From assembly GCA_020152595.1 (NCBI GenBank), contig JAIGNY010001179.1:645001-709000 (forward strand): DNA of 64,000 nucleotides, read 5' to 3'. Positions 1 to 11,544 of the stretch are shown here, piece after piece. Made by a program: the position numbers and the translations under genes. The notes under the pieces were generated by a model. That model was not told the DNA's origin and ran no database searches. It saw nothing but the letters and a program-made list of their open reading frames with translations. Source of the stretch: Chiridota heheva (taxonomy: Eukaryota > Echinodermata > Holothuroidea > Apodida > Chiridotidae). Position 1 is the stretch's first letter; each line of letters starts with the position of its first letter.

Positions 1-3000
1 TGGCATGTGGGTCATGCAAGTGGTGGAATGACATAGAGTATCTGGTTTTCAGGTGTGATTGCATGGAGTATAAACGTGGAATGGCATTTGGGACAGGTTG
101 GGTTGGAATGTGGGACAGTCTGGAACAGAGATCAAGTTAACGACAAATTTGTCGTGTATTACGCCGTGGCTGAAATTTCTGACGACACAGATTGTACCTG
201 CGTCGTAAGATTTAGATATAGCATGTCGAATTTTACGCCAGAGTTTTTCATTAACATAACTAAAATCATGAACATCTTACCTCTCTGATGCGGTTCAAAG
301 TTTTATTTCACACAAAAATGATTTTGAATCACTCATAAATAAAAGAAAAATGACACAACTACGAGACTAACGGCCGAATGATTCAACATGCCCGTAGTGC
401 CGCCATAAACACATATAGGCTAGTACATAGACCCTATGCATGATGTACGTACACTGTACAGTGTATGTGAAAGTTTTGATGTTGTTTTGAATGCAGGCTG
501 TCAATTGTCAACGATATTATTTGCAAGGATTTAATTTTCCTCCTGTATTGTGTTGATCGTGTATCTGTGAAGTGATCACGGTCTGCAAGTCAAGTTACTA
601 TACTATAAAGAAGTAGGCGTGTACAAGATCTGAATAGTATATTATTGTTGACAATTGGTCAAAGTTCACTAAAACCTCATTTAAGTTTGGATACGATAAA
701 CAACAGTATTTTCTAGTGATTTTTTGGATTGTTAACCCAAATTTCATTACTCAACAATCAACATGATTCAAGGATCGGTTAAAGTTTTTCGTATTTTTTT
801 TTATGATAATAATGGTCCAATGTTGTAGTGTTTCTGGTATTTTAAGTGCAATTTTCATTCACTTTAGCGAGGCAGGCCTACACAGTGTGTTGTGTTAACA
901 ATTCTTGCATGCTTTGCTAGCGCGCAATACCCTGTACATTACGCAATGCCCTGTACATACGACGGCAAATTAACAAAATACGCCAAACTTCAAGGGCTTA
1001 TCGTAAGCAAATACGCCAGGCAAAAAATTATAACGCAACCCCTGGTCTGGAATATGCATTATTAGCGGTGAGGGGATTTATGTATGATTTCCAATGTCTA
1101 GTTTGTCATACGTTAAGCAATATTGTTTGGCATAATTTTGCTTTAATGTTATTGTACATTTGTCATGCTGTTTGACTTTGCTTGACACATATTTTCTTAA
1201 ATTGGAAGTTGTATTACAATCCAGGATGTAGTTCTGGGAATGTGTAGGGGCTGGGGTAGGGTACAGGATGGAAATATGGTTGAATGGCAGTCTTTTATTT
1301 ACATTGGCAAGTCAGGGCCTCTCCTTCCTTTGCTATACTAAAAAATGTGTTGTAGTTATAAAGACTACTAGGTTTTACATGTTTTCTGAGTGAGTTGGTG
1401 AGGTAAACTTGAGCTTGTTTAAAATATCTTGGAAAACTTAAAGATATTTTGAAGCTTGTAGTGCAAATGAAAATGTAAGTACATCTTTCAAAGCTCAAGT
1501 AATTTAAAATCACCTGCCCCTGCTACTCTATTTTTGTATATACTTCCCTCTGTAAGCCCATTCTGTATACTAGCTTTGAATAGTCCCGCATACTGTCCTT
1601 CTGACACTTCTAGTTTTATTAGAATGGTTGTTGTACATTTTGTACATACAAGAAAATTTGAGTACTTGTGAGAAATAATTTCTGGTGGTGGTGGGGATGA
1701 GGGGGGGGGGGAGGTGCTAGTTTGTACACAAATACAACATTATTTCTTTTCAAATCTTTCCAAATAATTTGTAGGCGGGCAGTTAACCATTTCTTTCTGG
1801 CTTAATGCTATTTCTAGAACATTCATTTAGTCTGATTTATTTTTATGTAGCAGACTCATTCCTTGCAGATTTCAGAAAGAACAAGTTTCAAGATAGCATC
1901 TTTCTGCTCCATCCAGTATAGCAATTAAAATTCTGTAATATGAGCGTAATAGTCAGTGACACTTTTATCGTAGGCCAGTGACCTAGCAGTTGTACCTTTA
2001 CTCTGTTTCGTGTAACTGAATCTGTAGCAATTTAAATCTGGTGTGAAGGTGGAATTTAAAGAGGGTAAAACTAAGACAGAAGAGGCAAGTGTTGAGAATG
2101 CAAAATTTTTGTAGGCTCACAGATCGTATTAAGCGTTCCATTTAGGGAGCGTTTTCCGCTACGGTCATTGGAATTAGGGCAGTGTAAAGGAACTGTAAAG
2201 GTTTATGTTGTATCTGGAGGTACTGTAAACATACATGATTGTCTTAAGTTAAAAGATGAGGGCAAAATCTGATTGAGGTGGAAAATTGATTCAAAATGGT
2301 TTACAAAGTCAAATGTTTTACAGTAGTTGATGTTATGCAGTTATGTAAGGCATCAACTTCATGTTGTTACTATTTTTTAGTCAAATTTTTTGGTGTATTG
2401 AAACCACTCTAGGGAAACAAATCCCAACAGAGTTGAAATTTAGGACTGAGGGGAGGGGCAGATTGAGGTCAATTTGGTCCCCTGGCCCCACCACCCTTTG
2501 TGGCTTATCTCCTATATTTCAGCTCTCGATTTTGCAAGAATTAGCTCTGTCAGGATCACAAAACAGAAGATGTTTAAAATTGCTTCTCCCCAAGACCTAG
2601 TTTGTTTACCAAGAAATATAGTGAGAAACCAATTGTTAATTGAATGTTTTATTGGCAAGCTTCTTCCTTTCTTGTCAGTTTGTCCCAGCCCTACACAAGC
2701 AAACTGCCAATATTGGCAGGTATAATTAGTCAAGTGTGTCGGTATTAAGATTCGCATCCCCTCGAGGGTGAGTTCCAGCTCCCCTTTTATTTCTCTCCCT
2801 TCTCTTCAAGGAGAGATGCAAAATCATGGCACACAAGGGAAACTTCGATTTTCACTCTAATTTTGACAGTTTACCCAAGGGTAGTGTGTGAGAAAAGAGA
2901 ACAAATGGATAATTGGGTCTAAATTAAATGCAAAGCAAAGGTATAGAAACAAACTCCTCTGAAAACACAAGTTGAACAAAATGTGATAACCTGATATTGA

Positions 3001-3914
3001 GCAATAATACAGGCAACATACACACAGTACCATGTATAGACCCCTAGCTGGATTTAAAAAGGGGCAGGGTGCTAGACTTGTTGAGGGGCACATTAATGCA
3101 CATGCTAAGCGCTGCATCTTTTCAGTGTGGGGTCCAGGGCCCTTTAAGGCACAATCCCCATGGTGAAGAAGCTCTGGGATTTTAGCGATAATCATACCTC
3201 AGAATGAAACTACTCTGACTGATATTAATAAGGACCATTCATGAGCTAAAAGGACAAGTGCTTACTATGCTATCATTCTGTGTTCTGTATCCATGTAAGG
3301 TATTCATTTATGAGCTTAATTAAGATTAAGTTTTTAAAAAAACAATAAAAAAAAACATTCTCATGAGGGGCAGTGCGGACCCCAGGGGGCAAAAACAGCA
3401 AAGTTATGGGTCTGATGTATGTCTACATATTTTGTAAGTTGAAGAAATTTTGACATATAGGAGCAACATAAGCTACTACTGTAGCTTTTTAAATTTATAA
3501 CAATTGTAGGTAATTTTATTTAAGAAAATGGTTGATTTATTAGCTCACCATTTTCTTTTTTAAACCCATCATGGTTTTTTTAAATTATCTGCCACTGACC
3601 GCGCCAACAGATATAGTGAGCTCAGCTGATATACTGTATGTCTATTTTTTTGTCCCACTGAAAGAACTATAGTGACACATATCAACATTATAGGCTTAAT
3701 TGCTTAAAACTTGTGGAATTTTAAAAAAGAACTTCAGAAGAAAAAGTAGACTATTTGACAACTTTTTTAATTTCTGGTCATAATTGCCCCCAAAATTATG
3801 CAAGTATGTGAGGTCATTAATAGCATTTGCTTTTATGAATCAGTCACTTTTTATTGTTCTGCATTATTTGATTGAAGGAGTACATCTAAAAATAGTTCAA
3901 ACTTAGTCAACTTG
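1..3914. other. No gene seen (intron or upstream DNA)
   Basis: AT-rich non-coding sequence. I searched for PTB RRM1 or linker exons and found none. It holds a G-run (about 1681-1715) and a CpG-containing stretch at 120-260 and 890-1045 that looks unlike its surroundings but has no identifiable ends. Confidence 0.6.
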
Positions 3915-3919
3915 TTGAT

Positions 3920-4455
3920 CAGTCTGGTCCACGCTCCCAATCGGGAGATCTCCTGATTAGGAGATCCCTGATCGGGAGATCTCCCGATAGGGAGATCTCC
4001 TGATTAGGAGATAGAGGCATGCACAGTGACCACAATTTAAACTTGCTTATAAGTTCAGCCATCAAATATTCTGGAGTCTGTAATTCTAAAGTTGTATACT
4101 TTGCAAATGATATTGAAATGAATATTTTTGTATAATTTGAGCTTTTGCTGGTGACTAAAATGTTAAAATCTTCTCTTCAGAAACTACTGAAATGAATTTT
4201 TAAAGACTACTTTTAAAATTCCCTGGTGAAAGTCAAATTTGCGCTGGTGAAAATGGTGAAAATAATTTCATCATTCTGTTGCATCAATAAAATTAGAATA
4301 TTTTTGCATGCTACTTTCCTACCTTGGGCTTAAAATGTATGTTACCATTATGTATTTCTTTAGAGAGATTTGAATTTGGAAAGGTGCATTGTTGGTTATA
4401 ATGAGAAAAATCTTCCTATTGGGAGGTCTCTCATTCGGGGGTGTGGACCGAACTG
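3920..4455. mobile_element. MITE with CAG...CTG ends and TTGAT target duplication
   Basis: The left end CAGTCTGGTCCACGCTCCCA and the right end (reverse complement) CAGTTCGGTCCACACCCCCG are inverted repeats about 40 bp long. Both sides are flanked by TTGAT (3915-3919 and 4456-4460), a 5-bp target-site duplication. Just inside the left end (3940-4015) is a cluster of GGGAGATCTCC-type palindromes, including a perfect 18-bp palindrome. No transposase is visible. CAG/CTG termini are hAT-like, but the 5-bp duplication is unusual for hAT, so the superfamily is left open. Confidence 0.75.
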
Positions 4456-4460
4456 TTGAT

Positions 4461-6060
4461 AATAAAGGTGCTCTAGATGACTTCAATGGTCGAATGTGAA
4501 GAAGAAGAAAATTGATAGATTTACATGTAAATCTTAAGCCAGCCTTGACTTTATTATATTTAAAATTTTGCCTGTGATTAGAACTCTTAGTGATACTCTT
4601 CTTGTCACATAAGATAGCTACATAAGATTACATACATTGTAAAAACCAGCAAGTTTCCATTTTCAACAGATGGTATTCCTGAAAAATGATTTAACATCCC
4701 CCCTGCAAAGTTGGAAAAAAAAAAAAGAACAGCTTCAGAAAATGATTCCAAACTCACATGCTATGCACTTTAAGAAAAACTAGTCTCAGTGCACAAGCCC
4801 CTATATTTGAGTTGGCAATACAAAATTTTGTTTTATCGTTTATTGACTGTTTAAATGTCAACTGTTTTACTTTTTATGGAAGACAAAAGTAAGTTTCAAA
4901 AGTCTAAAAAGTCCAGTGTTCACATTGTGTAGGTCTCAGTTCAGTAGTTATTTTGTTTAACCTTCTCACAACCTGTTGAAAACTTTAATTGTATTTGTTT
5001 TCAAAGGTGTCAGTTGAATACCTAGAACAAATTGTAGAAAAAAGAAAGGGCAAAAGAAGGAGGAAGTCTTGTGCGCTAACATTTGTAGCGAATGTCACCA
5101 TATTTTGTTTTATTCTGGTGGTTTGTCGAAGTATGATATTGAGTGTGTGAAATGTTTGAAATAGTGATGAAGTCTGCTATTGTTGGGTTAATATGTTAAC
5201 AATAGGCCTTCAATATTTCAGGGTTGTAATTTTGCCCTAGTACTAAGGAACAACTTGAACAGAAATTCCAAGGTCGCAGTTTTTTACCAAATTAAAAGTA
5301 AATTTACAGACAGCATGATGTTTCAAAATGATACCATTGGTGTATTTTTGTATTGGGGGTGAGGTGGGGGAGGGATACCACACCTGGAAAAAAAAATATA
5401 CGGTAAAACAGGAATTCCCAGGAAGAATTTTTTTTCATTTACAATTTTTTTAAATAATTTGTTTAGATTTCTTGAAGAAGCAACAGTTTATGTAGTAAGA
5501 TATGTTCTCTTAAAACGTCCCCCGCATAATTGTGCGATGAACGATACATTAAATTGCGAAAGAGGGAAGCACATATAGAAGTATTCACAACATTAACATT
5601 ATTTCTGTCATGATTTTTCATGGGAAGATTTTCGACACCGTTATTTAGAACTAAGGGGAAATTTTATAATTGATTCCAACTCTGATCAATGAATTAAGAA
5701 ATTCCATTATCAGATTTCTTATTGGTTACTCGGACCACTATTTTAAATGATTATTACTGTCATTTTTCACTTTCTAATTTGTAATTGATTGTTTTGGGTC
5801 TTGGATTAAAAAGAAACGGTCATAATAGATTTTGTATGGTATAAAGTAAATGATTTATCTAATGGTAGTGATTCAGCTCAGCAATTTTTTCGCAAAATAT
5901 TCAAATCTTCTTTCACCTTTTTTCAGGTTTGACCTAACTTCACTCTTATTTCAAATATTCTCCTGTCAGCCTGCACCAAACATATTGAATCAAATCTGTT
6001 CATGTATATGCTGTACATATTTCTATTTTTCCTCTTTTTCTGTCCTTAACCTTCTTGTAG
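4461..6060. other. Intronic DNA, nothing recognised
   Basis: AT-rich, no exon, RNA gene or clear repeat. The last 100 bases are pyrimidine-rich and lead into the acceptor at 6060. Confidence 0.6.
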
Positions 6061-6207
6061 GCTGTAGCAGTACAGGCCGCTCTGCAAGCCGTTAATGCAG
6101 TGCTGTCCTCGTCAGGCCAACACGGTGGGAGCGGGGATCATGCCCTGTCAGAACCCTCGCTCCTTGACCCTCCCACTTCAGCCTCTCTGGAACGGAATGC
6201 CATCTCT
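6061..6207 (+). CDS. PTBP1: PTBP exon 1 in window: symmetric linker cassette exon
   Basis: This 147-nt exon is phase 0 to 0, so it can be included or skipped without a frame change. The acceptor is cttcttgtag and the donor is the slightly weak gttagt. It encodes 49 residues beginning AVAVQAALQAVNAVLSS, which matches the QAALQAVN motif just before RRM2 in vertebrate PTBP1. The remainder is Ser/Gly/Pro-rich linker. The following exon (10396) starts with a related block, QAAAQAALQAAQSIL, so the two look like a partial tandem exon duplication. If the donor were ignored the frame would stop at 6295-6297, so an alternative terminal exon is possible but less likely. Exact 5' border: acceptors at 6065 or 6070 are also possible, but 6061 keeps the homologous block intact. 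Confidence 0.8.
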
Positions 6208-8483
6208 GTTAGTGTCTTTCTTTCTTTGTTTTTGTTATCTTTAAATCTCTATTGTCTCTTTATTATTGACAGTTATGTATGTAACCAAGCAGTTTGAGAA
6301 AATATGTCGAAGATGTACATACATTTTATCGTTGTTTGTATTTGAAAAATGATTGATTAAATTGATCAATTGATTAAAAACTAATAACTTTGAAACAAGC
6401 GAATAAATAGCCTAATGGGAGAATTAAGTTAACAGAATCTTAATGAGATTTGATTTTGTGTTGGTCACTGTTTTGCAAGTCAAAGCAAAGTATGTTTTTT
6501 GCTTCGATATTTGCTTAACAATGTGGGAATCTGATCGCAGTACCACTCACTAGTTTGCAGGTATACTGTACTTAGGCATTGTTGTTTCAAAATTGAAAGG
6601 GAAAAATAAAAAGCCCCTGCATGGAGTGTAGTATCTTCCACTTTTTCTAAAATTGAAATTTTCATCATGAATTTTTTTTTTTGATGTAAACAATTTTTAT
6701 TTTGGCAATATCTTTATACAGTATTATTTACTGTACGGAGATGATACTCAATAAAAAGTGACAATATTGCAACTTTGTCTTTGATAACAACTGTTTCTGC
6801 ATGTAGTATAAAGTGCTCCAAATAATATTTTATTTGCTGATCACAGTAACCTGAAAAGCTTCAGAGTTAATTCAGATATGATGCGATGCATTGCATTGGA
6901 TTGTCAGATCAATATTCGCAAGATGTCTGAAACAGAAAAATTAAAGAAGAAAATTTCTCAAAAATTTTTTTATTCCAAATTCTATAAGGAATGTCTTGTT
7001 TCCTCTTCCTTCAATATCACATCTGTCTTAATCTTTAAAAGTTGGTTTAAAACATTGTGGTAAGGGATTTCTGCTTTATATTTTTCTTAAAATATTTCAC
7101 TCTTTACATGTATATATTCTTTTGCAATTAAAGCATTTCTTTTCATAATCACCTCTTTAACATTCTCCTCTAAGATGGCAAAAAAAAAAGGGATATAGAA
7201 TAATGCTCAGAATTTCCTTTTTGCGTGCAGTTACCGGCTCAACGACAAAGTGCAGATATCTTTTTCATAACCTGCTCTTTACTCAAGAGGGTTTCACTTC
7301 CTTCAAAAGTGAACAAATTCCCACTTTAGATTTGTTGACTTTTAAAACAGTTAATAAAGTTTAAAAAAATGGTTAAGTTATAAATTAAGATATTAACGTG
7401 TAAGACCATTTTATTTATAAAGGACTATGGACATCTAGCAGATTTTAGATATGTGAAAAAGCATGGACCTCTGAGTAGAATATTATTAAAATTTGTAAAT
7501 ATCCTATTTTAGTTTTCAAGTTATGACTAAACAAAGTTTCATGATTTGTTCATTTGGCTGGAATTTATGATATACTAAGAGGAACACATTTCAAAATCTT
7601 TATATAATTCTGTTCTTTAAATTCATCTACTTGTGAATTTTAGAATGTATTTTCTAGATACATGATGATTCGGGGTGTGACAAAGTTCCATCAAATTATG
7701 CCCGAAGTCCAATTCTATATTTCAGACAATATTGACAGAGGAATAAAAAACCCCAATAAAAACAAACAATCAAAGGTTTTACTAAAGGTAATAAAGGATC
7801 CTTCCCCCTTTGATGTCACACATTATTGTGCAATAATAGCTAAGAATTAAAAATGCTGTAAATTGGTCAATTTTCTAACCAATTTTAATAGAATATTTTG
7901 CTGTTGTAATGGTTTAAATCATATTTTAAACCAATTAAGCCCATGTTGCCTGTAGATAGTCCTTTAAATTCAGTTTGAATATATGTGATAATAGTTTGGA
8001 AAGTTTATCATGCACTTCTAATCCTAAATGAGATAAGATTGATCGGAATGTTGAGGAGAGTGTAGCTTACTTTCCATTCTCTAAACCCTTTCAACTCTTG
8101 GCTATGTATAATGCTCCTGTTCATGTACAGACAAGTCTCATTGGTCAATTGATATTAGCTTTATTTCATGTCCTTGTTACATTAATGGCAGAGATATATT
8201 TTTCTTTAATTATGGACTGCCTTCTGGGCAGGGTGAGGCATATTTTGTGAAGTATAATACACCCTAAATTTTAAAAGAAAAAAAAAAAAAGAAGGAAAAT
8301 TCTCTTCATTTTCAACATGATCGAGTTTGCCAGACCCACTAGACCAAGTAGTTATAATAGTTATGACACTCCTATGGATAATATTCAAACCCTGGACGGC
8401 TTTCAAATGCACATGCATGTAGCTGTACTTTTGATTGCTAAATCATTATGTGCCAAATTACATTAAAAATGTTGTTTTTCTTC
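6208..8483. other. Intronic DNA, nothing recognised
   Basis: AT-rich sequence between PTBP exon 1 in the window and the Harbinger-like element. Short open frames here show no domain or splice support. Confidence 0.6.
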
Positions 8484-8486
8484 TTA

Positions 8487-10087
8487 AGGCCGTTACACGC
8501 GGAACGCAACACGGCGAGCGATTTTTTAAACAAAGCCTATCCCCTCCCTTTAGCTTACGCATTAAACCAGACCTCTTTCATCTCGGCATCAACCCTGCCA
8601 CTCTCAGCACCTTCTCCTGGCCCACTTTTCCTCCTTGGGCCACCCCCTCCCTTCTGTCCACTTGCGCCTCTCCACTCATCACAAAACTTAAACCCACCCT
8701 AACCTCTTCATCAATCTCCACAATCAAATCAAAGACCAACTCTCAAATTACACCTCCATCTATACTGATGGCTCCAAGGAAGGCAACAAGACAGCTGCTG
8801 CTGCCATCATCCAAGACATCACCCTCAGTAGCAGACTTCCTGACTACTCATCCATCTTTTTAGCCGAGGCTAAGGCCATTCTCCTCGCCCTCAACTTTAT
8901 TGAGTACTCTCCGCTCAGTCACTTTGCCATTTTCTCCGACTCATCACTCAAACTTAAATGGGATAACCTCACATGCCACCTCCTCCTCTGGAAACTCCTT
9001 TCTCCCACCCTCTGCAGGAAAAGTATTCTTTTCTTCTGGATACCCAGCCATGTTGGCATCCCAGGCAATGACAGGGCTGATGCAGCCGCTAAGCTTGCCC
9101 CCAACCTCCCTATCCCTTTTCCCAAAACCCTCTCTGACATCAAACCACTTATCGCTTTCCTTGTTCGTGACCGCTGGCACACCTCATGGAACTCCCAAAT
9201 TGATAACAAACCCCATGTCATCCAGCCCACAATTCTGATCAAACCCACCATTAACAACCTCTCTCGTATCGACAACGTTTGTATTACCCGTCTTAGAATT
9301 GGTCACACCCGCCTCACTCATTCCCACCTCCTTATTGGCTCCCCCAACCCCTCTGCAACAATTGCCATTGCACCCTCACAATCCATCACGTTCTCCTTGC
9401 TTGCCCCCTGTACAACCTTCCCAGAGCTTCCCTCGCTCCCCACAACTGAATTGCTGAGTTCTTCTAGAAAAAATCCTTCGGATAAAATCATCTCCTTCCT
9501 TCATCATGCCTGCCTCTACAACCATATTTAATTCTCCTCTTCCACCCTCTCTCTACTTTGTTTTTGTTTCAACCATGCACCTCCCCTCTCAATCACAGCT
9601 TTCTGACCTTTTGTCCTTGAATTTCTCTCATTCTCCCTCTGTTTCCTTTCCTTCCCTCCTCTAGAATGATCTGACCTCTCAGGCACAATTTGACCTTCGT
9701 TGTTGTGGTGCCGTTAAGCCCTCATCAAACAAACAAACAAAATTGAATAAAACAAAGGAAAAGAAACACTTTGTCTTCTTTTTTTCAGAGATGGATTGTC
9801 ATCGTATGGCTATTCAGATAATACCTGAAAATTGATTGAAAGGGCGTTTCTACGCCCATTAAAGCAAAATTTGCATCGCGACAGAAAATCACATCCCACC
9901 ACTAAAGCGAATTTCTCCACAGTTTGAACAAAAAAGCATTTCTAGCAAATTTTCCTGTATCATCAGAAAGTTTTGATTGCAAACTTGATCCTGTGCAAGC
10001 AAAAAGCTAAAGCATTTGATAAGATTTGTTTCCTGTAGGATTATCTAAAATATCGTTCATCGCGTCGCGTTCGGTGTGTAACGGCCT
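8487..10087. mobile_element. Harbinger-like non-autonomous DNA element carrying a nested LINE
   Basis: The ends are inverted repeats of about 45 bp: left AGGCCGTTACACGCGGAACG, right (reverse complement) AGGCCGTTACACACCGAACG, continuing with GCGA and GAACGAT-type matches. Flanking TTA on both sides (8484-8486, 10088-10090) fits the 3-bp TWA duplication of PIF/Harbinger elements. Without the LINE insertion the element would be about 390 bp, a MITE. No transposase frame is seen. Confidence 0.7.
8536..9749 (+). mobile_element. 5'-truncated, decayed non-LTR retrotransposon (RNase H and C-terminal region)
   Basis: One frame from about 8730 gives RNase H motifs in order: YTDGSK (8761), LAEAKAILLAL, IFSDS, then FWIPSHVGIPGNDRADAAAK (about 9034). 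These are followed by the typical post-RNase H block RLRIGHTRLTHSHLL. Near 9350 the frame shifts, and the C-terminal zinc-knuckle-like sequence CNNCHCTLTIHHVLLACPLY continues in another frame, so the copy is dead. The 3' tail is (CAAA)n. AAACAAAG flanks both sides (8528-8535 and 9750-9757) as a target-site duplication. LINEs with RNase H and this C-terminal block belong to I/Jockey-type clades; the exact clade is not determined. Confidence 0.85.
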
Positions 10088-10395
10088 TTACGTTTAAGAT
10101 GGTGTTTGTAAAGTTACTCTTTTTCAACAGTTGTACCATATTTCTGTTTGCTCAGTGCCTAAACGCATTTCTTATTTTAGTGGTCTGTACATGCCATTGA
10201 GTATTTGAATGATTATTATGAATTTCAGCAGATCAGAAAACAAATAGCTCATATTTTTTATCCACCTGCTTTTAAAGCCTCTAAGAGACTTGGGAAACTT
10301 TAGTAAGAGTAATGTTAAGATGTAGACCCGCAAGTGGTAGAAGTCAAAAGAACCTCGTTTGAAGTTGTTTTTCTGTGTCTTGTAAACCTTTACAG

Positions 10396-10609
10396 CAAGC
10401 TGCAGCTCAGGCAGCGCTACAAGCGGCACAATCCATCCTTCCGGGTGTGGGACTTATGTCGCCGAAAGTGGCCGACAGCGGAGGCGGGGCCAACCATGTT
10501 CTCCATGCCACCATCGAAAACTGCTTAATTCAAGTCACCATTGAGGCTCTTGTGAAGGTCTTTTCCCCGTACGGACAGGTCTTGAAGATTGTTACTTTCA
10601 CAAAAAACA
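10396..10609 (+). CDS. PTBP1: PTBP exon 2: pre-RRM2 linker and first half of RRM2
   Basis: The exon is 214 nt, phase 0 in and 1 out, with acceptor tttacag and donor gtgagt. It encodes QAAAQAALQAAQSILPG, a short Ser/Gly linker, then the start of RRM2. The beta-1/RNP2 strand is VLHATIEN, followed by the helix QVTIEALVKVFSPYGQ and the strand VLKIVTFTKN. The last block is nearly identical to mammalian PTB RRM2 (VLKIITFTKN). In PTB this domain binds pyrimidine-rich RNA and contacts the Raver1 corepressor. The open frame continues only by read-through into the intron, so the donor at 10610 sets the end. Confidence 0.95.
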
Positions 10610-10953
10610 GTGAGTTTTATTTTCTGGTCTTGTTTTTCCAAGTTGTGATTTTCAAAGTGATAGAAAAAGGATGCCTTTTGGTAAGAATTAGATGGTGATT
10701 AAGATTATTTTGAAATTTGAATAAGAAATTGATTTTTTGATTTTTTTAATTGCAGTGAAAGGTCTAAGATTTTGAAATGCAGATGGAAATTATGATTTTG
10801 TAAATTGAAGACAGAACTTATGAAGTAATTTGTCAATTTGGTGGCTTAACATGGTCAGTTATAAATGTCTTTTCAGCTAGTTTGTTTGTATGGTTTTAAA
10901 TTGATTTATTTCGGAAGTGAAGGGGGGAGGGTGGGGCCACACACAGCAGTCTG

Positions 10954-11371
10954 AGATAGTATGGTAACCCTTATCCATGAGGAAAGAGCACTGATAGTAT
11001 GGTAACCCTTAACCATGAGGAAAGAGCACTGATAGTATGGTAATCCTTATTCATGAGGAAAGAGCACTGATAGTATGTTAACCCTTATCTGTGTGGAAAG
11101 AGCACTGATAGTATGGTACCCTTATCCGTGAGGAACGAGCAATGGTAGTATGGTAACCCTTGTCTGTGAGGAAAGCACTGATAGTATGTTAACCCTTATC
11201 TGTGTGGAAAGAGCACTGATAGTATGGTAACCCTTATCCGCGAAGAAAGAGCAATGGTAGTATGGTAACCATTATCCTTGAGGAAAGAGCACTGATAGTA
11301 TGGTAACCCTTATCTGTGAGGAAAGAGCACTGATAGTATGGTAACCCTTGTCTGTGTGGAAAGAGCACTGT
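10954..11371. repeat. 38-bp minisatellite, about 11 copies
   Basis: The unit is about 'gatagtatggtaaccctta' plus 'tccatgaggaaagagcact'. Spacing is 38 bp in the cleanest units (10991 to 11029). It lies in the intron after PTBP exon 2. Confidence 0.9.
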
Positions 11372-11544
11372 CATGGGAGCAATTTTGACATGCTATTCAA
11401 GCAAAATATGAAATTTGCTAATGTGGGATAAAACGTGACAATGAACCTTTCTTCTTCTTCTTAATCCCCTTCCATTTTCTTTTGTTGAAAGTTGTACACA
11501 CAAGTGGTCACGGATTGAACAAAATCAGTGACTTTGAGCCTTAA

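Noticed and set aside
5850-6297. Continuous open frames across the 6061 exon as an independent small gene
   Set aside because: The frame extends into the intron only by chance; the PTB-like block begins at the acceptor and a GT donor lies at 6208.
8435-9275. Short Pro/Ser/Thr-rich open frames on both strands
   Set aside because: Wrong-frame readings of the LINE RNase H region; the real frame reads YTDGSK and WIPSHVGIPGNDRAD.
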